Numbered from the stretch's first letter, positions 8,813 to 18,179 are shown. The stretch: 64,000 nucleotides of DNA from Geobacter sp. (GCA_009684515.1 WKKS01000001.1:868001-932000), one strand, 5' to 3'. Translations and numbers: made by a program. The notes: generated by a model from the letters alone, not told the origin.

Positions 8813-9487
8813 TCAGAACGGCCAGACCTTGTCAATAATGTTCATCAGCCACCCCGGACTCTGACGGTCAGAAATGATGCCGCGCCCCGCATAGCTGATC
8901 CGGGCATCGGCAATGTAGATCGAGTTGATCACATTGTCGGCGCCGATATCGCGCGGCCGAACGGTACCTTCCAGAATAATTTCCTGATCCTCGTTATTTA
9001 CCTTAATGTTGCGGCGCCCCTCGATCAGCATGTTGCCGTTGGGAAGCACGTCAATAACCTTGGCCGTCATGGTTGCCTTGAGGTTTTCAGCCCGCGAAGT
9101 CGATCCCGACCCCTTATAGGATGAGTCCACACTGGCACTGATCAGCTTGGAAAGATCTCCGATATTGTTTTTCAACAAACCGGCGGTCTGCAATCCCATG
9201 AAGTTCGGAATACCGGCATTAACAGACGACCCGCGGGAAGTATCGGTCTTGGCTTCTTTGGAAGCACTGGCAGTTTCCGTTATGACGATTGTCAGGATAT
9301 CTCCCCTGCGATGGGCCTTCAGGTCTTCCGTCAACCCTCCGGCCGAAGCCTGCCAGATTGAACCGTTCGAATAATCCGCCGCCGGCTTTGGCAACTGTTC
9401 ATCGTAACCGGCAGTTTTTACATGCGTTTTCTCTACAGCGCAACCGGTCAGCGCTAACGCCAATGATAATAGGACGATGCGTTTCAT
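8813..9487 (-). CDS. flgH: Flagellar L-ring lipoprotein
   Basis: 224 residues with a lipoprotein signal (lipobox LTGC, Cys16). Family signatures include GDILTIVITETASASKEAKT and VNSIYIADARISYAGRG near the C-terminus. FlgH forms the outer-membrane ring through which the rod passes. The ATG overlaps the stop of a 35-codon upstream gene (ATGA), and its RBS AAGGAAG lies within the end of that gene. This points to coupled translation. Confidence 0.97.
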   Translation of the reverse strand: MKRIVLLSLALALTGCAVEKTHVKTAGYDEQLPKPAADYSNGSIWQASAGGLTEDLKAHRRGDILTIVITETASASKEAKTDTSRGSSVNAGIPNFMGLQTAGLLKNNIGDLSKLISASVDSSYKGSGSTSRAENLKATMTAKVIDVLPNGNMLIEGRRNIKVNNEDQEIILEGTVRPRDIGADNVINSIYIADARISYAGRGIISDRQSPGWLMNIIDKVWPF

Positions 9488-9591
9488 TTTTCTTCCTTAT
9501 CAGGTTTAAGTTCGTTTCCCGCTTTTTTCAGGCAGGACACCGCTTCACCGGCAAACTCAGACCACATGTCACGAAGTGAGCGTGACAACAT
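9484..9591 (-). CDS. Small 35-residue protein between flgA and flgH, unknown function
   Basis: Reading from the ATG at 9591, the frame encodes 35 residues (start MLSRSLRDMWSEF, end KPDKEEK) and stops at 9484. The ATG overlaps the flgA stop (TAATG) with AGGTGG 7 bases upstream. The stop overlaps the flgH start (ATGA). Double coupling and a good RBS argue strongly for translation. The peptide has a possible amphipathic helix with one Cys at residue 20 and a charged Lys/Glu tail; no signal peptide or membrane segment is evident. No known flagellar protein is recognised. Alternatively it is a translated spacer that couples flgA to flgH. Confidence 0.65.
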   Translation of the reverse strand: MLSRSLRDMWSEFAGEAVSCLKKAGNELKPDKEEK

Positions 9592-10304
9592 TAAAATGCC
9601 ACCTGAACCGTTGTGGCACTGATGACCCGAGCCGGAATCTCCTTGTAGGAACTCTGGCTCTGCACCATGATGATATCGCCTTCCGCCCCCGAACTGCGGG
9701 CCTTCCCAGCCACAGACACTTTCATGACTTCGTTTTCGGCAATGATCGTGACCAGCTGGCCGGATTTTATCAGCGGCATTTTTTCAACCTGATCCGCCCG
9801 AACCGGCTGATTTGCCTTCAGGGTTGTCCGGCTCTTCTTGCCGGCGATTTCCTCGATCCTGCGTGCCGCTCCTCTGGTATTGTAGGAGATTTCGCGCTGC
9901 TGCACGACCAGATCCTCGGCGGAAATCAGCGTGCCATGCTCGATCTGCCGGGTGGCAACCACCATTTCCGACATCGCATCCACATCGACCCGCACCGGGA
10001 TGTTTCTCAGCAGCCGGTCTTTCTGGCGAGCCAGCACCGCCATGCTCGTATTGCCCCATCCGGGCCACTGCTGGGATGCGACTACTTCATATTCTATCGC
10101 TCCTTCCGGAAGCTTCAATGCATCGGAGATCGTTATCCGGCGGATGCGGACATCCCACCCCATGCCGGCTGTCCGTTCATTTACAAATGCGGTGACCACA
10201 TCACGCACTTCGCGTTCACGATTGACTGCCGCCCCGGCCTGTCCCGGACAAAAAGAGGCCATTGTCAACAGTACCAACAGAATATTCAGTAATAAATGTT
10301 TCAT
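9591..10304 (-). CDS. flgA: Flagellar P-ring assembly chaperone
   Basis: 237 residues with a signal peptide (MKHLLLNILLVLLTMASF, cleavage near AGA). It has the SAF-like domain (LISAEDLVVQQREISYNTRG) and the C-terminal block VMKVSVAGKARSSGAEGDII typical of FlgA. The protein helps FlgI assemble around the rod in the periplasm. It lies between flgG and the small 35-codon gene with which its stop overlaps. Confidence 0.95.
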   Translation of the reverse strand: MKHLLLNILLVLLTMASFCPGQAGAAVNREREVRDVVTAFVNERTAGMGWDVRIRRITISDALKLPEGAIEYEVVASQQWPGWGNTSMAVLARQKDRLLRNIPVRVDVDAMSEMVVATRQIEHGTLISAEDLVVQQREISYNTRGAARRIEEIAGKKSRTTLKANQPVRADQVEKMPLIKSGQLVTIIAENEVMKVSVAGKARSSGAEGDIIMVQSQSSYKEIPARVISATTVQVAF

Positions 10305-10322
10305 AAAACTCCTGCTCCCAAC

Positions 10323-11111
10323 CTATCTGCGCATGTTGTTTGCGGTCTGCAGCATCTCATCCGCAGCCTGCACAGATTTAGAGTTGATCTCGTAGGCCCT
10401 CTGGCCGACGATCATATTGACCATTTCTTCAGCCACGTTGACATTGCTCATCTCCAGCAGTCCCTGGGCGACAGAACCAAGCCCGTTCTGCCCGGGAGTT
10501 CCGGTGGTGGCGGTTCCCGATGCGTCGGAAGGGAGATAGATGTTTTTCCCCTGGGCGGACAGGCCGGACGGGTTGGAAAACGCTGCCAGCTGGATGCTGC
10601 CGACGGTGGTGGCCGAATTCTGGCCAGCCTGCTGAACGGAAACGGTGCCGTCACTGCCGATATTAATCTTGGTGGCATTGCTCGGAATTACAATTTCTGG
10701 CAGCAACGGATTACCTTCCGGAGTAACAATTCGCCCCTGGCTGTCTCGCTTGAAAGCGCCAGCCCGGGAATACCCGGTCGTGCCGTCAGGCTGCTGGACC
10801 TGGAAAAAACCATCCCCTTCAATGGCAATATCCAGCTCATTGCCGGTCTGGGTAAAATCCCCCGAAGAAAAAATCTTGGTAACCGCCGCCAGTCGTGTGC
10901 CGAGTCCAATCTGGATGCCGGTCGGAACCTGGGTGGAGTTGGTGGCAGGTGAGCCGGTTGACTTCAAATTCTGGTAGATCAGGTCTTGAAAATCGGCCCG
11001 GCTGCGTTTGAAACCGGTAGTGTTAACGTTGGCCAGGTTGTGGGCGACAACATCGATGTTTTTCTGTTGTGCCTGCATGCCGGAGGCGGCGGTCCATAGT
11101 GCTCTGATCAT
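10323..11111 (-). CDS. flgG: Flagellar distal rod protein
   Basis: 262 residues. It begins [20 protein letters not shown], and the rod-family motif [20 protein letters not shown] follows. The C-terminus has the matching helix ([20 protein letters not shown]). FlgG builds the distal rod. Its length equals that of typical FlgG. It sits directly after flgF and before flgA, the usual order. Confidence 0.97.
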   Translation of the reverse strand: MIRALWTAASGMQAQQKNIDVVAHNLANVNTTGFKRSRADFQDLIYQNLKSTGSPATNSTQVPTGIQIGLGTRLAAVTKIFSSGDFTQTGNELDIAIEGDGFFQVQQPDGTTGYSRAGAFKRDSQGRIVTPEGNPLLPEIVIPSNATKINIGSDGTVSVQQAGQNSATTVGSIQLAAFSNPSGLSAQGKNIYLPSDASGTATTGTPGQNGLGSVAQGLLEMSNVNVAEEMVNMIVGQRAYEINSKSVQAADEMLQTANNMRR

Positions 11112-11144
11112 AGTCGGACTCCTTTTGCTGTTTATCTTGTTAGT

Positions 11145-11882
11145 TTAGAGTTTACCCAGTTCGTTGGCGGCTTTGGAAGCCATGTCATCATAGCCGCGAA
11201 TGACACGCTGGCAGGCCTCAAAGTAGCGGTTGGTTTCAATCATCTGCACCATCTCTGAGATGCTCTCAACATTGGAACCTTCCAGATGTCCCTGAAGAAC
11301 CTGGGTAGTTGTATTCTGGCGAGGCGACTGCTGGTCGGCAGGTATAAAAAGTGCGCTGCCTGTTTTGGTCAGGTTGTACGGTTTGTCAAAATCTACCATC
11401 GAAATTGTTCCGCTCGGAGTGCCGTCAACCGAAACAACCCCCTTGGCATCGATTTCCACCCGGTTGCCCTGGATGCGGATTGTACCGCCACCCTGTCCCT
11501 GCACCGGATAACCATCGGTGGTAACCAGGTTGCCATCGGCAGACAGGTGAAAATTACCCTGGCGTGTATAGGCGGTTCCTTCGGGTGTCGTAACCGCAAA
11601 AAAACCATCTCCATCCAGCGCCAGATCCAGGGTGTTGCCGGTCTGGCTGATGGGGCCGCTTGAGTAATCGATGTAGATGTTTTCTTTCTGCAGGATCGGG
11701 TCGGCCGTCGTGCCTTGAGGCACAGCCGGTGGATTGGCCGCTCCGGCCAACAATCCCTCGAACGACATTTTATCCTTTTTGAAGCCGGCCGTATTGGCAT
11801 TGGCCAGATTGTTGCTGATGACATCCAGCCGCCGCATGGCGGCCAGGTTTCCGGAAACAGCTGCATACATTCCACTGTTCAT
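11145..11882 (-). CDS. flgF: Flagellar proximal rod protein
   Basis: 245 residues. N-terminal MNSGMYAAVSGNLAAMRRLD and NLANANTAGFKKDKMSFEGL are the rod/hook motifs; the C-terminal EMVQMIETNRYFEACQRVIR is the partner helix. The protein is shorter and more divergent than FlgG, which follows, so FlgF is the best call. It starts 22 bases after the fliA stop. Confidence 0.93.
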   Translation of the reverse strand: MNSGMYAAVSGNLAAMRRLDVISNNLANANTAGFKKDKMSFEGLLAGAANPPAVPQGTTADPILQKENIYIDYSSGPISQTGNTLDLALDGDGFFAVTTPEGTAYTRQGNFHLSADGNLVTTDGYPVQGQGGGTIRIQGNRVEIDAKGVVSVDGTPSGTISMVDFDKPYNLTKTGSALFIPADQQSPRQNTTTQVLQGHLEGSNVESISEMVQMIETNRYFEACQRVIRGYDDMASKAANELGKL

Positions 11883-11904
11883 TTTTTATCTCCCCTAAAA
11901 CCGG

Positions 11905-12684
11905 CTAGTTCTTGTGCAGTTTCAAACGGCCACGCAGCCGGACCATGGCCTGGCTGATCAACTGGGAGATGCGGGATTCTGTCAATCCCATCGTTTCACC
12001 GATCTCTCTCAGATTGAAATCTTCACTGTAATAAAGTGTCACCGCCAGGCGCTCCTTCTCCGGCAAGGCGTCAATGGCCAGGCCAAGCGCCTCGGTCAGC
12101 TGTATCATCATAACCTGCTGCTGAGGGCTCTTCGCATCGCTCTCGCAGAGCACATCAGCCAGACAGAGCGGATTTCCATCATCATCCTCCCAGCTGTCAT
12201 CCAGGCTGATAAAGGTAAGGATGCGTACATCATCCAGCAGTTCGTAATAATCATCCAGATTCAACTCAAGGGCGGCCGCCACCTCTTCGCTGGTCGGGTT
12301 CCTTCCGAGTTGATGCTCAAGGGTGCGCAATTCTTTTGCCATCCGCTTGTACTTGTCGCGCATCGAACGGCTGAGGACATCATACGAACGCAATTCATCA
12401 AGAATTGTTCCGCGCACATGCTGCTCGGCAAAGGTTTTAAAGAGCACGCCCCTGGCTGGATCAAAGCGGTCAGCCGCATTTATCAGCCCAATCATGGCGG
12501 CGCTCGTCAGATCCTGCGGATCAAGATGTTTAGGCAACTGGATCATCATTTTGCTCACCAGATAACCAACCAGCGGAATGTGGTCGACAATCAGCTTCTC
12601 GCGTTCCTTGTCCTGGCGCCGGTCTGTCGGAACATCAAGCTGCTTTTGACGCCTGTCGGTTACTGTGATGACATCCGCTGCCAT
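11905..12684 (-). CDS. fliA: RNA polymerase sigma factor for flagellar genes (sigma-28)
   Basis: 259 residues with sigma-70 regions 2, 3 and 4. Region 2 includes HIPLVGYLVSKMMIQLPKHL and FDPARGVLFKTFAEQHVRGT. Region 4 ends with YYSEDFNLREIGETMGLTES, the -35-binding helix-turn-helix. FliA transcribes late flagellar and chemotaxis genes. The gene lies directly after flhG. A good sigma-28-like site occurs inside flgN. The anti-sigma factor gene flgM is not found in this window. Confidence 0.96.
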   Translation of the reverse strand: MAADVITVTDRRQKQLDVPTDRRQDKEREKLIVDHIPLVGYLVSKMMIQLPKHLDPQDLTSAAMIGLINAADRFDPARGVLFKTFAEQHVRGTILDELRSYDVLSRSMRDKYKRMAKELRTLEHQLGRNPTSEEVAAALELNLDDYYELLDDVRILTFISLDDSWEDDDGNPLCLADVLCESDAKSPQQQVMMIQLTEALGLAIDALPEKERLAVTLYYSEDFNLREIGETMGLTESRISQLISQAMVRLRGRLKLHKN

Positions 12685-12687
12685 ACC

Positions 12688-13614
12688 CTACTGCGCTCCC
12701 TGGCTATCCATCATCCGTCTGAAAAAGAACTGGATATTACCTTTTAATCCACTCTGGCGTTTGTTATCGATCACCCGCCGTGCCAGCGTAGTAAAGCAGG
12801 CGGCTGCTTCAGAATCCGGAAACAGTTCCATGACCGCTTTCTGGCGCTTGACCGCTTCGACAACTTTTTCGTCCTTTACCACACACCCCAGATAATCAAG
12901 AGAAATATTCAGGAATCGACCCGCCACATTGGCCAATTTGCGGAAGACCTCCAGGGCATCTTCGCTATCTTTCGCCATATTGACCAGCACCTTGAAATGG
13001 TGCTCCGAATAGCGGGTTGCCAGGAGTTTGATGAGCGCATAGGCGTCGGTAATGGAGGTCGGTTCAGGCGTCACCACTACAAAAATCTCCTGAGCGGCAA
13101 CGGTGAAATAGGTGACATTCTCCGAAATTCCCGCTTCGGTGTCGATGATCATGATATCAAACTGCTCTTCCAGCATGTCGAGTTCGTCAAGCAGCTTCAA
13201 TTTTTCGTGTTGTCCAAGACTGGTCAACTCCTGAACACCGGTGCCGGCCGGTATGATTTTGATGCCGGCCGGGCCATCGATCAATATTTCCAGGACAGTT
13301 TTTTCACCGCTCATGACATGGTTGAGATTGTAGGTCGGAGACAGTCCCAATAATACATCCAGATTTCCCAGACCAAGGTCGGCGTCAATCAAAAGCACTT
13401 TCTTGCCCTGGGCGGAAAGAGCGATGGCAAGATTGGATACAACATTGCTTTTGCCTACTCCTCCCTTGCCGCTCGTGACAGAAATCACCCGGATACCCTG
13501 ATGGTCGGACAGGCCACCCTTGGGATTGGTCTCGCTCTGCTGGTTTTTCTTGGCATTGTGAGCCATCTGCCGGAGGGTATCGGCCTGATCCCCTGTTCCT
13601 GGAACATTGCCCAT
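12688..13614 (-). CDS. flhG: MinD-like ATPase controlling flagellar number
   Basis: 308 residues. Deviant Walker A motif VTSGKGGVGKSNVVSNLAIA and switch motif DADLGLGNLDVLLGLSPTYN define the MinD/ParA family; the subfamily is FlhG (FleN, YlxH). It works with FlhF to set the number and place of flagella at the cell pole. The start codon follows the flhF stop immediately (TAAATG). The fliA ATG lies three bases after its stop. Confidence 0.95.
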   Translation of the reverse strand: MGNVPGTGDQADTLRQMAHNAKKNQQSETNPKGGLSDHQGIRVISVTSGKGGVGKSNVVSNLAIALSAQGKKVLLIDADLGLGNLDVLLGLSPTYNLNHVMSGEKTVLEILIDGPAGIKIIPAGTGVQELTSLGQHEKLKLLDELDMLEEQFDIMIIDTEAGISENVTYFTVAAQEIFVVVTPEPTSITDAYALIKLLATRYSEHHFKVLVNMAKDSEDALEVFRKLANVAGRFLNISLDYLGCVVKDEKVVEAVKRQKAVMELFPDSEAAACFTTLARRVIDNKRQSGLKGNIQFFFRRMMDSQGAQ

Positions 13615-14946
13615 TTATGCCTCCTCCCGCAAAATCATGTCAGCCAGCTTGGCGGAAGTCGCCACCTCAATATCCTCCGGCACCCGCTGGCCGTTTGTAA
13701 AATATGCAATCGGAAGGTTATCCTTCATCAATAAGTTGACCATATTTCCTAAACTCTCACTTTCATCGATCTTTGTAAAAACGACTTTGCTGATCTGGAA
13801 GATACTGAAACGGAGGAGGATTTCTTCCAATTCGCGATCTTTGGTGGTTGCTGAAAGACAGAGGTACACCTCGACCGGTATCTTGTGTTCGAGGAAGCTC
13901 TTCATTTCATCCAGTTTTTCCTTGTCCTTGTGGCTCCGGCCGGCGGTGTCGATAAAAATCAGATCACAATCGGAATGTTTTTCAACCGCTTTCTCAAGCT
14001 CCTTCGGAGTCGATGCGACTTCCAGGGGAATCCCCATTATGCGGGAGTAAGTCTTGAGCTGCTCTACGGCCCCGACCCTGAAAATGTCCATGGTGATCAG
14101 AGCGACTTTGTTGCCTCGATTGAGCGCGTACATGGCGGCCAGCTTGGCGGTGGTGGTAGTCTTGCCGACACCGGTCGGACCGACCAGCGCAATAATGCGG
14201 GGAGAATTCTTTTTCAGGCGGAGAGTACCGGCAAATTTGATCAAACGACCGAGCGTCTCACCGAGGCGGATGTTGACGCTCTGATTTTCATCCTGAACCG
14301 GGAGCGCATTCAGAGTATCAATGATCTTGCGGATCAATTCTGTTGAAACCCCGTTCCTGGCCAGTTCTCTGGCAAGAGGTGAATCTTCCGGCAAAAGCTG
14401 TTCACCGGAAGGCTCCTCCAGCGCTGCCTGCTCATCGGCAGACGGCCATTCAACAGTTTTGACAGCGCCTTCCTGGCTCTTGGTGAGTGTTGCCAGTAAC
14501 AATTTCTTTATTTCTTCCAAATCAGAGCGTGGAATATTTTTAAGATTGATACTCCCGTCAGCCGAAGCGGGAAGATGCTCGTCAGCGGTGACGTTTTCTT
14601 CCTTGCGGAATTCTTCTCCGCGCCGGGCAAGGACTTCCACTTTTTCACGCAGATCTTTCAGTTCCCTGGCCAGGGGAGCCAGCATGGAACTCTCCATCTC
14701 TTCTCTGGCCGTGCGCTCACGAACCGGAGCCTCCCGATAGACTGCCGGCGCTGATTGCGGCGGATTCGATTTGCGGGCCGGATCAACAGCAGCCGTCACC
14801 CGATAAGCCTGTTTGCTGAAAAAGCCCAGTACGCCGCCGGTTTTCTCTTTCTTTGTGGAAAGAATCATGGCATCCGGACCGAGTTCGGCCTTTACCATAC
14901 GTAAAGCTTCAGCCATGCTTGGCGCTTGAAAGGTTTTAACCAGCAT
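13615..14946 (-). CDS. flhF: SRP-type GTPase that positions flagella
   Basis: 443 residues. An N-terminal basic region (MLVKTFQAPSMAEALRMVKA) is followed by a variable linker and the SRP-GTPase NG domain from about residue 210. G1 is GPTGVGKTTTTAKLAA, G3 is DTAGRSHKD, and G4 is TKIDE. FlhF marks the pole for flagellar assembly, with FlhG as regulator. Its start overlaps the end of flhA by 11 bases. Confidence 0.96.
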   Translation of the reverse strand: MLVKTFQAPSMAEALRMVKAELGPDAMILSTKKEKTGGVLGFFSKQAYRVTAAVDPARKSNPPQSAPAVYREAPVRERTAREEMESSMLAPLARELKDLREKVEVLARRGEEFRKEENVTADEHLPASADGSINLKNIPRSDLEEIKKLLLATLTKSQEGAVKTVEWPSADEQAALEEPSGEQLLPEDSPLARELARNGVSTELIRKIIDTLNALPVQDENQSVNIRLGETLGRLIKFAGTLRLKKNSPRIIALVGPTGVGKTTTTAKLAAMYALNRGNKVALITMDIFRVGAVEQLKTYSRIMGIPLEVASTPKELEKAVEKHSDCDLIFIDTAGRSHKDKEKLDEMKSFLEHKIPVEVYLCLSATTKDRELEEILLRFSIFQISKVVFTKIDESESLGNMVNLLMKDNLPIAYFTNGQRVPEDIEVATSAKLADMILREEA

Positions 14947-17023
14947 TGAAAGTTACCACCCCTAGTGACTGGATTTTGACATTTTGCGGTATCTCATTGT
15001 GGGACAGCACCGCCATATGCGGGACAAAGCGTTCAATCAGCTTGCGGACATGACGACGGATCGAAGGGGAAGCCAGCAGAACCGGCTGAGCTCCGCTCAT
15101 GCCGAAACGCTCGGACATATTGCGGATGGCACCGATAATCTGTTGGGCAGCGGCCGGTTCAATGGCCAGATAGCTCCCCTGGTCCGAAGGTTGTATCGCT
15201 TCGGCAATCAGATCTTCAACTTCACGATCCAGCGTGATCAGGAACAATGTATCTTCGTCCATTTTGTACTGATCGACAATGAACCTTCCCAGCCCCTGCC
15301 GGACGAATTCCGTCAGCACGTCAGGATCCTTGGTAAGCGAGGCATAATCTGCCAGGCACTCCAGGATGGTTCGCATGTCCCGGATGGAAACACCCTCTTT
15401 AAGCAGGCTTTTGACAACCCGCAGCACAGTTCCGAGATTAAGCAGCCCCGGTATCAGTTCATCAACAACTTTTGGAGCGCTGACGGCGACATTATCCAGC
15501 AATTGCTGCATCTCCTGCCTTCCAACCAGTTCATGTGAATAACGTTTGATAATCTCACTGATATGCGTGGCCACCACGGTTGTGCTGTCAACAACCGTGT
15601 AGCCGTTGACCTGGGCCAGGTCACGCTCTTCGCCGCGAATCCAGATCGCAGGCAATCCGAAAACAGGTTCCTTCGTTGTGGCACCCGGCAGGCTGGCGGT
15701 GACTCCGCCAGAATCCATGGCCAGATATTGACCGGTCAGTTCACTGCCTCCAACCCTGGCGCCACGGATCAGCAGATTGTATTCATATGGCTTTAGCTGC
15801 AGGTTGTCATGGATATGGATCGGCGGAACGACAAAACCCATTTTCTGAGCTGTCTGACGCCTAATGGAGCGGATTCGTTCCAGCAGCTCTCCGTTTTGCG
15901 CGGCATCAACCATCGGCACCAGACCGTAACCGACCTCAAGTTCGAGCACATCCAGCGGCCGGATATTTGACGCCTGGTCTATGGACTCTTCACCAGCTGT
16001 CGCCTCAGGAAGAGCTGCCGCATCTTCGACAACCTGCGCCTTTTCACGAGCCATTTTTCCAACCATAAAAGAAATTCCGGAAAGCAGTAAAAATGCGAAG
16101 TGCGGTAATCCAGGGATCATCGCAAACAGAAACAGGACGCCGGAGGAAACATAAAATGCTTTCGGGTAATTCAGGAACTGACCGGTCAGTTCCTGGCCAA
16201 AACTGTTCTCGTCTGCAGACCGGGTAACAAGAACACCGGCCGCAGTGGAGATAATCAGCGCCGGAATCTGGGCCACCAAGCCTTCACCGATGGTCAGCAG
16301 GGTATAGTTGGTCAGGGCATTCATCAACGGCATGCCTTGCTGCCAGACCCCGATGATCAAGCCGCCGAAAATGTTGATCAACACGATCATGATGCCAGCC
16401 ACAGCATCACCGCGGACAAATTTGCTGGCACCGTCCATCGAACCGTAGAAATCCGCCTCGCGGGCGACCTTGAGGCGACGGTTTTTGGCTTCCTTGTCGG
16501 TGATCAAGCCGGCCGATAAATCGGCGTCGATGGCCATCTGCTTACCGGGCATGGCATCCAGGGTAAAGCGCGCCGCCACTTCGGCTACGCGTCCGGCACC
16601 CTTTGTAATAACCACGAAGTTGATGATGACCAATATCAGGAATATAACCGCGCCAACCACGTAGTTGCCGCCGACCACAAACTGGCCGAACGCCTTAATG
16701 ACAGCACCGGCTGATTCTGCCCCCTCGCTGCCATGAAGAAGAATCAGACGTGTGGAAGCGATGTTGAGTGAGAGTCTGAAAAGTGTTGTGACAAGCAGTA
16801 CGGATGGAAAAACTGAAAAATCGAGCGGCTGTTCGGTATAAAGACAAATCATGAGGATCGCCAGAGCGATCGTAATGTTGGCGGCCAGAAATATATCCAG
16901 AAAGAAAGCCGGCAACGGTATTATCATCAGCGAAAGGATGCCGATCAACGCCACTGCGACGTAAATGTCCGAGCCCTTGCGAAAACCGCGTAACTCTATT
17001 GCTTCTGCAGAACCGTTTGCCAT
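14936..17023 (-). CDS. flhA: Flagellar type III export gate protein
   Basis: 695 residues from the ATG at 17023 (MANGSAEAIELRGF), the usual length. The open frame continues 48 codons upstream, but that part is not FlhA-like. An AGGAAGG lies unusually far (about 18 bases) before the ATG. Eight membrane segments occupy the first 320 residues, with the FHIPEP block (VDADLSAGLITDKEAKNRR-like at DADLSAGLITDKEAKNRRLK) followed by the cytoplasmic domain. FlhA moves export substrates into the growing flagellum. It is the first gene of this operon; flhB and fliOPQR are not next to it. Confidence 0.95.
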   Translation of the reverse strand: MANGSAEAIELRGFRKGSDIYVAVALIGILSLMIIPLPAFFLDIFLAANITIALAILMICLYTEQPLDFSVFPSVLLVTTLFRLSLNIASTRLILLHGSEGAESAGAVIKAFGQFVVGGNYVVGAVIFLILVIINFVVITKGAGRVAEVAARFTLDAMPGKQMAIDADLSAGLITDKEAKNRRLKVAREADFYGSMDGASKFVRGDAVAGIMIVLINIFGGLIIGVWQQGMPLMNALTNYTLLTIGEGLVAQIPALIISTAAGVLVTRSADENSFGQELTGQFLNYPKAFYVSSGVLFLFAMIPGLPHFAFLLLSGISFMVGKMAREKAQVVEDAAALPEATAGEESIDQASNIRPLDVLELEVGYGLVPMVDAAQNGELLERIRSIRRQTAQKMGFVVPPIHIHDNLQLKPYEYNLLIRGARVGGSELTGQYLAMDSGGVTASLPGATTKEPVFGLPAIWIRGEERDLAQVNGYTVVDSTTVVATHISEIIKRYSHELVGRQEMQQLLDNVAVSAPKVVDELIPGLLNLGTVLRVVKSLLKEGVSIRDMRTILECLADYASLTKDPDVLTEFVRQGLGRFIVDQYKMDEDTLFLITLDREVEDLIAEAIQPSDQGSYLAIEPAAAQQIIGAIRNMSERFGMSGAQPVLLASPSIRRHVRKLIERFVPHMAVLSHNEIPQNVKIQSLGVVTFNAG

Positions 17024-17080
17024 GGATTTATTTTTACAGACCTTCCTGATAGAAGTTAGTGTCAAAAGCAACGTTATCCT

Positions 17081-17096
17081 GCATTTTTTATGCCGC
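17081..17096 (-). promoter_or_regulatory. Sigma-54 promoter candidate before flhA
   Basis: Minus-strand CGGCATAAAAAATGCA has GG, 10 bases, then GC, the strict -24/-12 spacing. It matches most of TGGCAC-N5-TTGCA. The predicted start lies about 45 bases before the flhA ATG. Sigma-54 control of flagellar genes is known in this group; the site itself is a prediction. Confidence 0.45.
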
Positions 17097-17218
17097 CACC
17101 ATGCATTCAACGGACAGCACTCCAGAAGCGCCATATCGACCTTGTGCAGCATCCAGTTGAGATCCATTATGAAACGACTTCACCAAAGCAATGTCAAACG
17201 ATTGAACGTGTCGAATTA

Positions 17219-17246
17219 TTGACATGAAAAGTTTTGCAAATATGCT
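17219..17246 (+). promoter_or_regulatory. Sigma-70 promoter candidate for the IHF/ssb unit
   Basis: TTGACA (perfect -35), 16 bases, TATGCT (-10), about 68 bases before the IHF-like start codon. It diverges from the flhA promoter. Confidence 0.6.
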
Positions 17247-17314
17247 GTTACTGTAACTTGCTTTGCTGAAAGGGTTCGTGTATTGTCCGATACAATTTTC
17301 AGTGGAGGAATCGT

Positions 17315-17599
17315 ATGACAAAAGCAGATATAGTTGAGAGAGTTTCAGACTCTTGCAAACTTTCAAAAAAAGAGTCGTCGGATCTTGTGGAAAGCTGTTT
17401 TGCGCTGATTAAAAGCTGCCTGGAGAACGGTGAAGATCTGAAGATTTCCGGCTTTGGCAAGTTCGAGGTCAAACAGAAAAATCCACGGCGGGGCAGAAAT
17501 CCGCAAACCGGAGAAGCCCTTGAAATTTCCGCACGCAGAATCCTGAGCTTTAAGCCGAGCCAGCTGCTTAAAGCAGCTGTCAACGGACAGCAAGCCTGA
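17315..17599 (+). CDS. ihfA: IHF/HU-family DNA-binding protein (IHF alpha-like)
   Basis: 94 residues, full length for the family. The DNA-clamping beta arm contains the NPRRGRNPQTGEALEI stretch with the conserved Asn-Pro, and GFGKFEV precedes it. The family bends DNA and helps sigma-54 activators reach their promoters. RBS GGAGG lies 7 bases before the ATG. ssb follows 32 bases later on the same strand. Whether it is IHF alpha or an HU paralogue cannot be decided from sequence alone; IHF alpha is favoured by the N-terminal MTKADIVERV. Confidence 0.85.
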   Translation: MTKADIVERVSDSCKLSKKESSDLVESCFALIKSCLENGEDLKISGFGKFEVKQKNPRRGRNPQTGEALEISARRILSFKPSQLLKAAVNGQQA

Positions 17600-17631
17600 C
17601 TTTTATTATTTGAAAATTAAGGAGTTGAATT

Positions 17632-18066
17632 ATGGCCAGCCTGAATAAAGTCATGCTGATAGGAAACCTGGGCAAAGATCCGGAACTTCGCCATACACCG
17701 GCCGGCACGGCCGTGGCGACGTTCTCGATTGCAACCAGTGAGCGTTTTAAAAGCAAGCAGACCAACGAATGGGAAGAAAAAACCGAATGGCATAATGTTG
17801 TGCTTTGGAGCAAACTGGCTGAGACAGCCGGCCAGTACCTGTCCAAGGGAAAGACCGTATATATTGAAGGACGCCTGCAAACCCGCAAATGGCAGGATCG
17901 TGACGGCAACACACGCTATACGACTGAAATCGTCGGTGACACCATGAAAATGCTCTCCCCAAAAGGAGAAGGCAGCAGCCGCGGCGGCGGAGAGTCATCC
18001 TACGAACCAAGTGGCGGAGGAAATCACGAAGAGCCTCCATTCCAGGACGATGACATCCCGTTTTAA
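17632..18066 (+). CDS. ssb: Single-stranded DNA-binding protein
   Basis: 144 residues. N-terminal OB fold ([20 protein letters not shown]) through about residue 105, then a Gly/Ser-rich linker and the acidic tip DDDIPF, which docks replication and repair partners. It coats single-stranded DNA. AAGGAG lies before the ATG. A long hairpin follows the gene. Confidence 0.97.
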   Translation: MASLNKVMLIGNLGKDPELRHTPAGTAVATFSIATSERFKSKQTNEWEEKTEWHNVVLWSKLAETAGQYLSKGKTVYIEGRLQTRKWQDRDGNTRYTTEIVGDTMKMLSPKGEGSSRGGGESSYEPSGGGNHEEPPFQDDDIPF

Positions 18067-18102
18067 GATATACCAGCAACGTGATTAATCTATAGCTTCG
18101 AC

Positions 18103-18142
18103 AAGCAGAGAGTATAAAGCACCGGTTTTATACTCTCTGCTT
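18103..18142 (+). terminator. Hairpin terminator after ssb
   Basis: A perfect 16-bp stem (18103-18118 with 18127-18142), loop of 8. The T-run after it is short (TTATTT), so it may terminate only in part or protect the mRNA end. Confidence 0.65.
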
Positions 18143-18179
18143 ATTTGCACTCATTTTTTTTGGGGAATGCCTGAACTTT

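Noticed and set aside
9576-10292. 238-codon plus-strand ORF opposite flgA
   Set aside because: It mirrors the flgA frame, has no RBS and no recognisable protein features; flgA is a clear family match.
11914-12747. 277-codon plus-strand ORF opposite fliA
   Set aside because: Complete antisense overlap with a sigma factor gene and no RBS.
17024-17167. 48-residue N-terminal extension of FlhA
   Set aside because: It covers the sigma-54-like promoter, and FlhA proteins start near MANGSAEAIEL.
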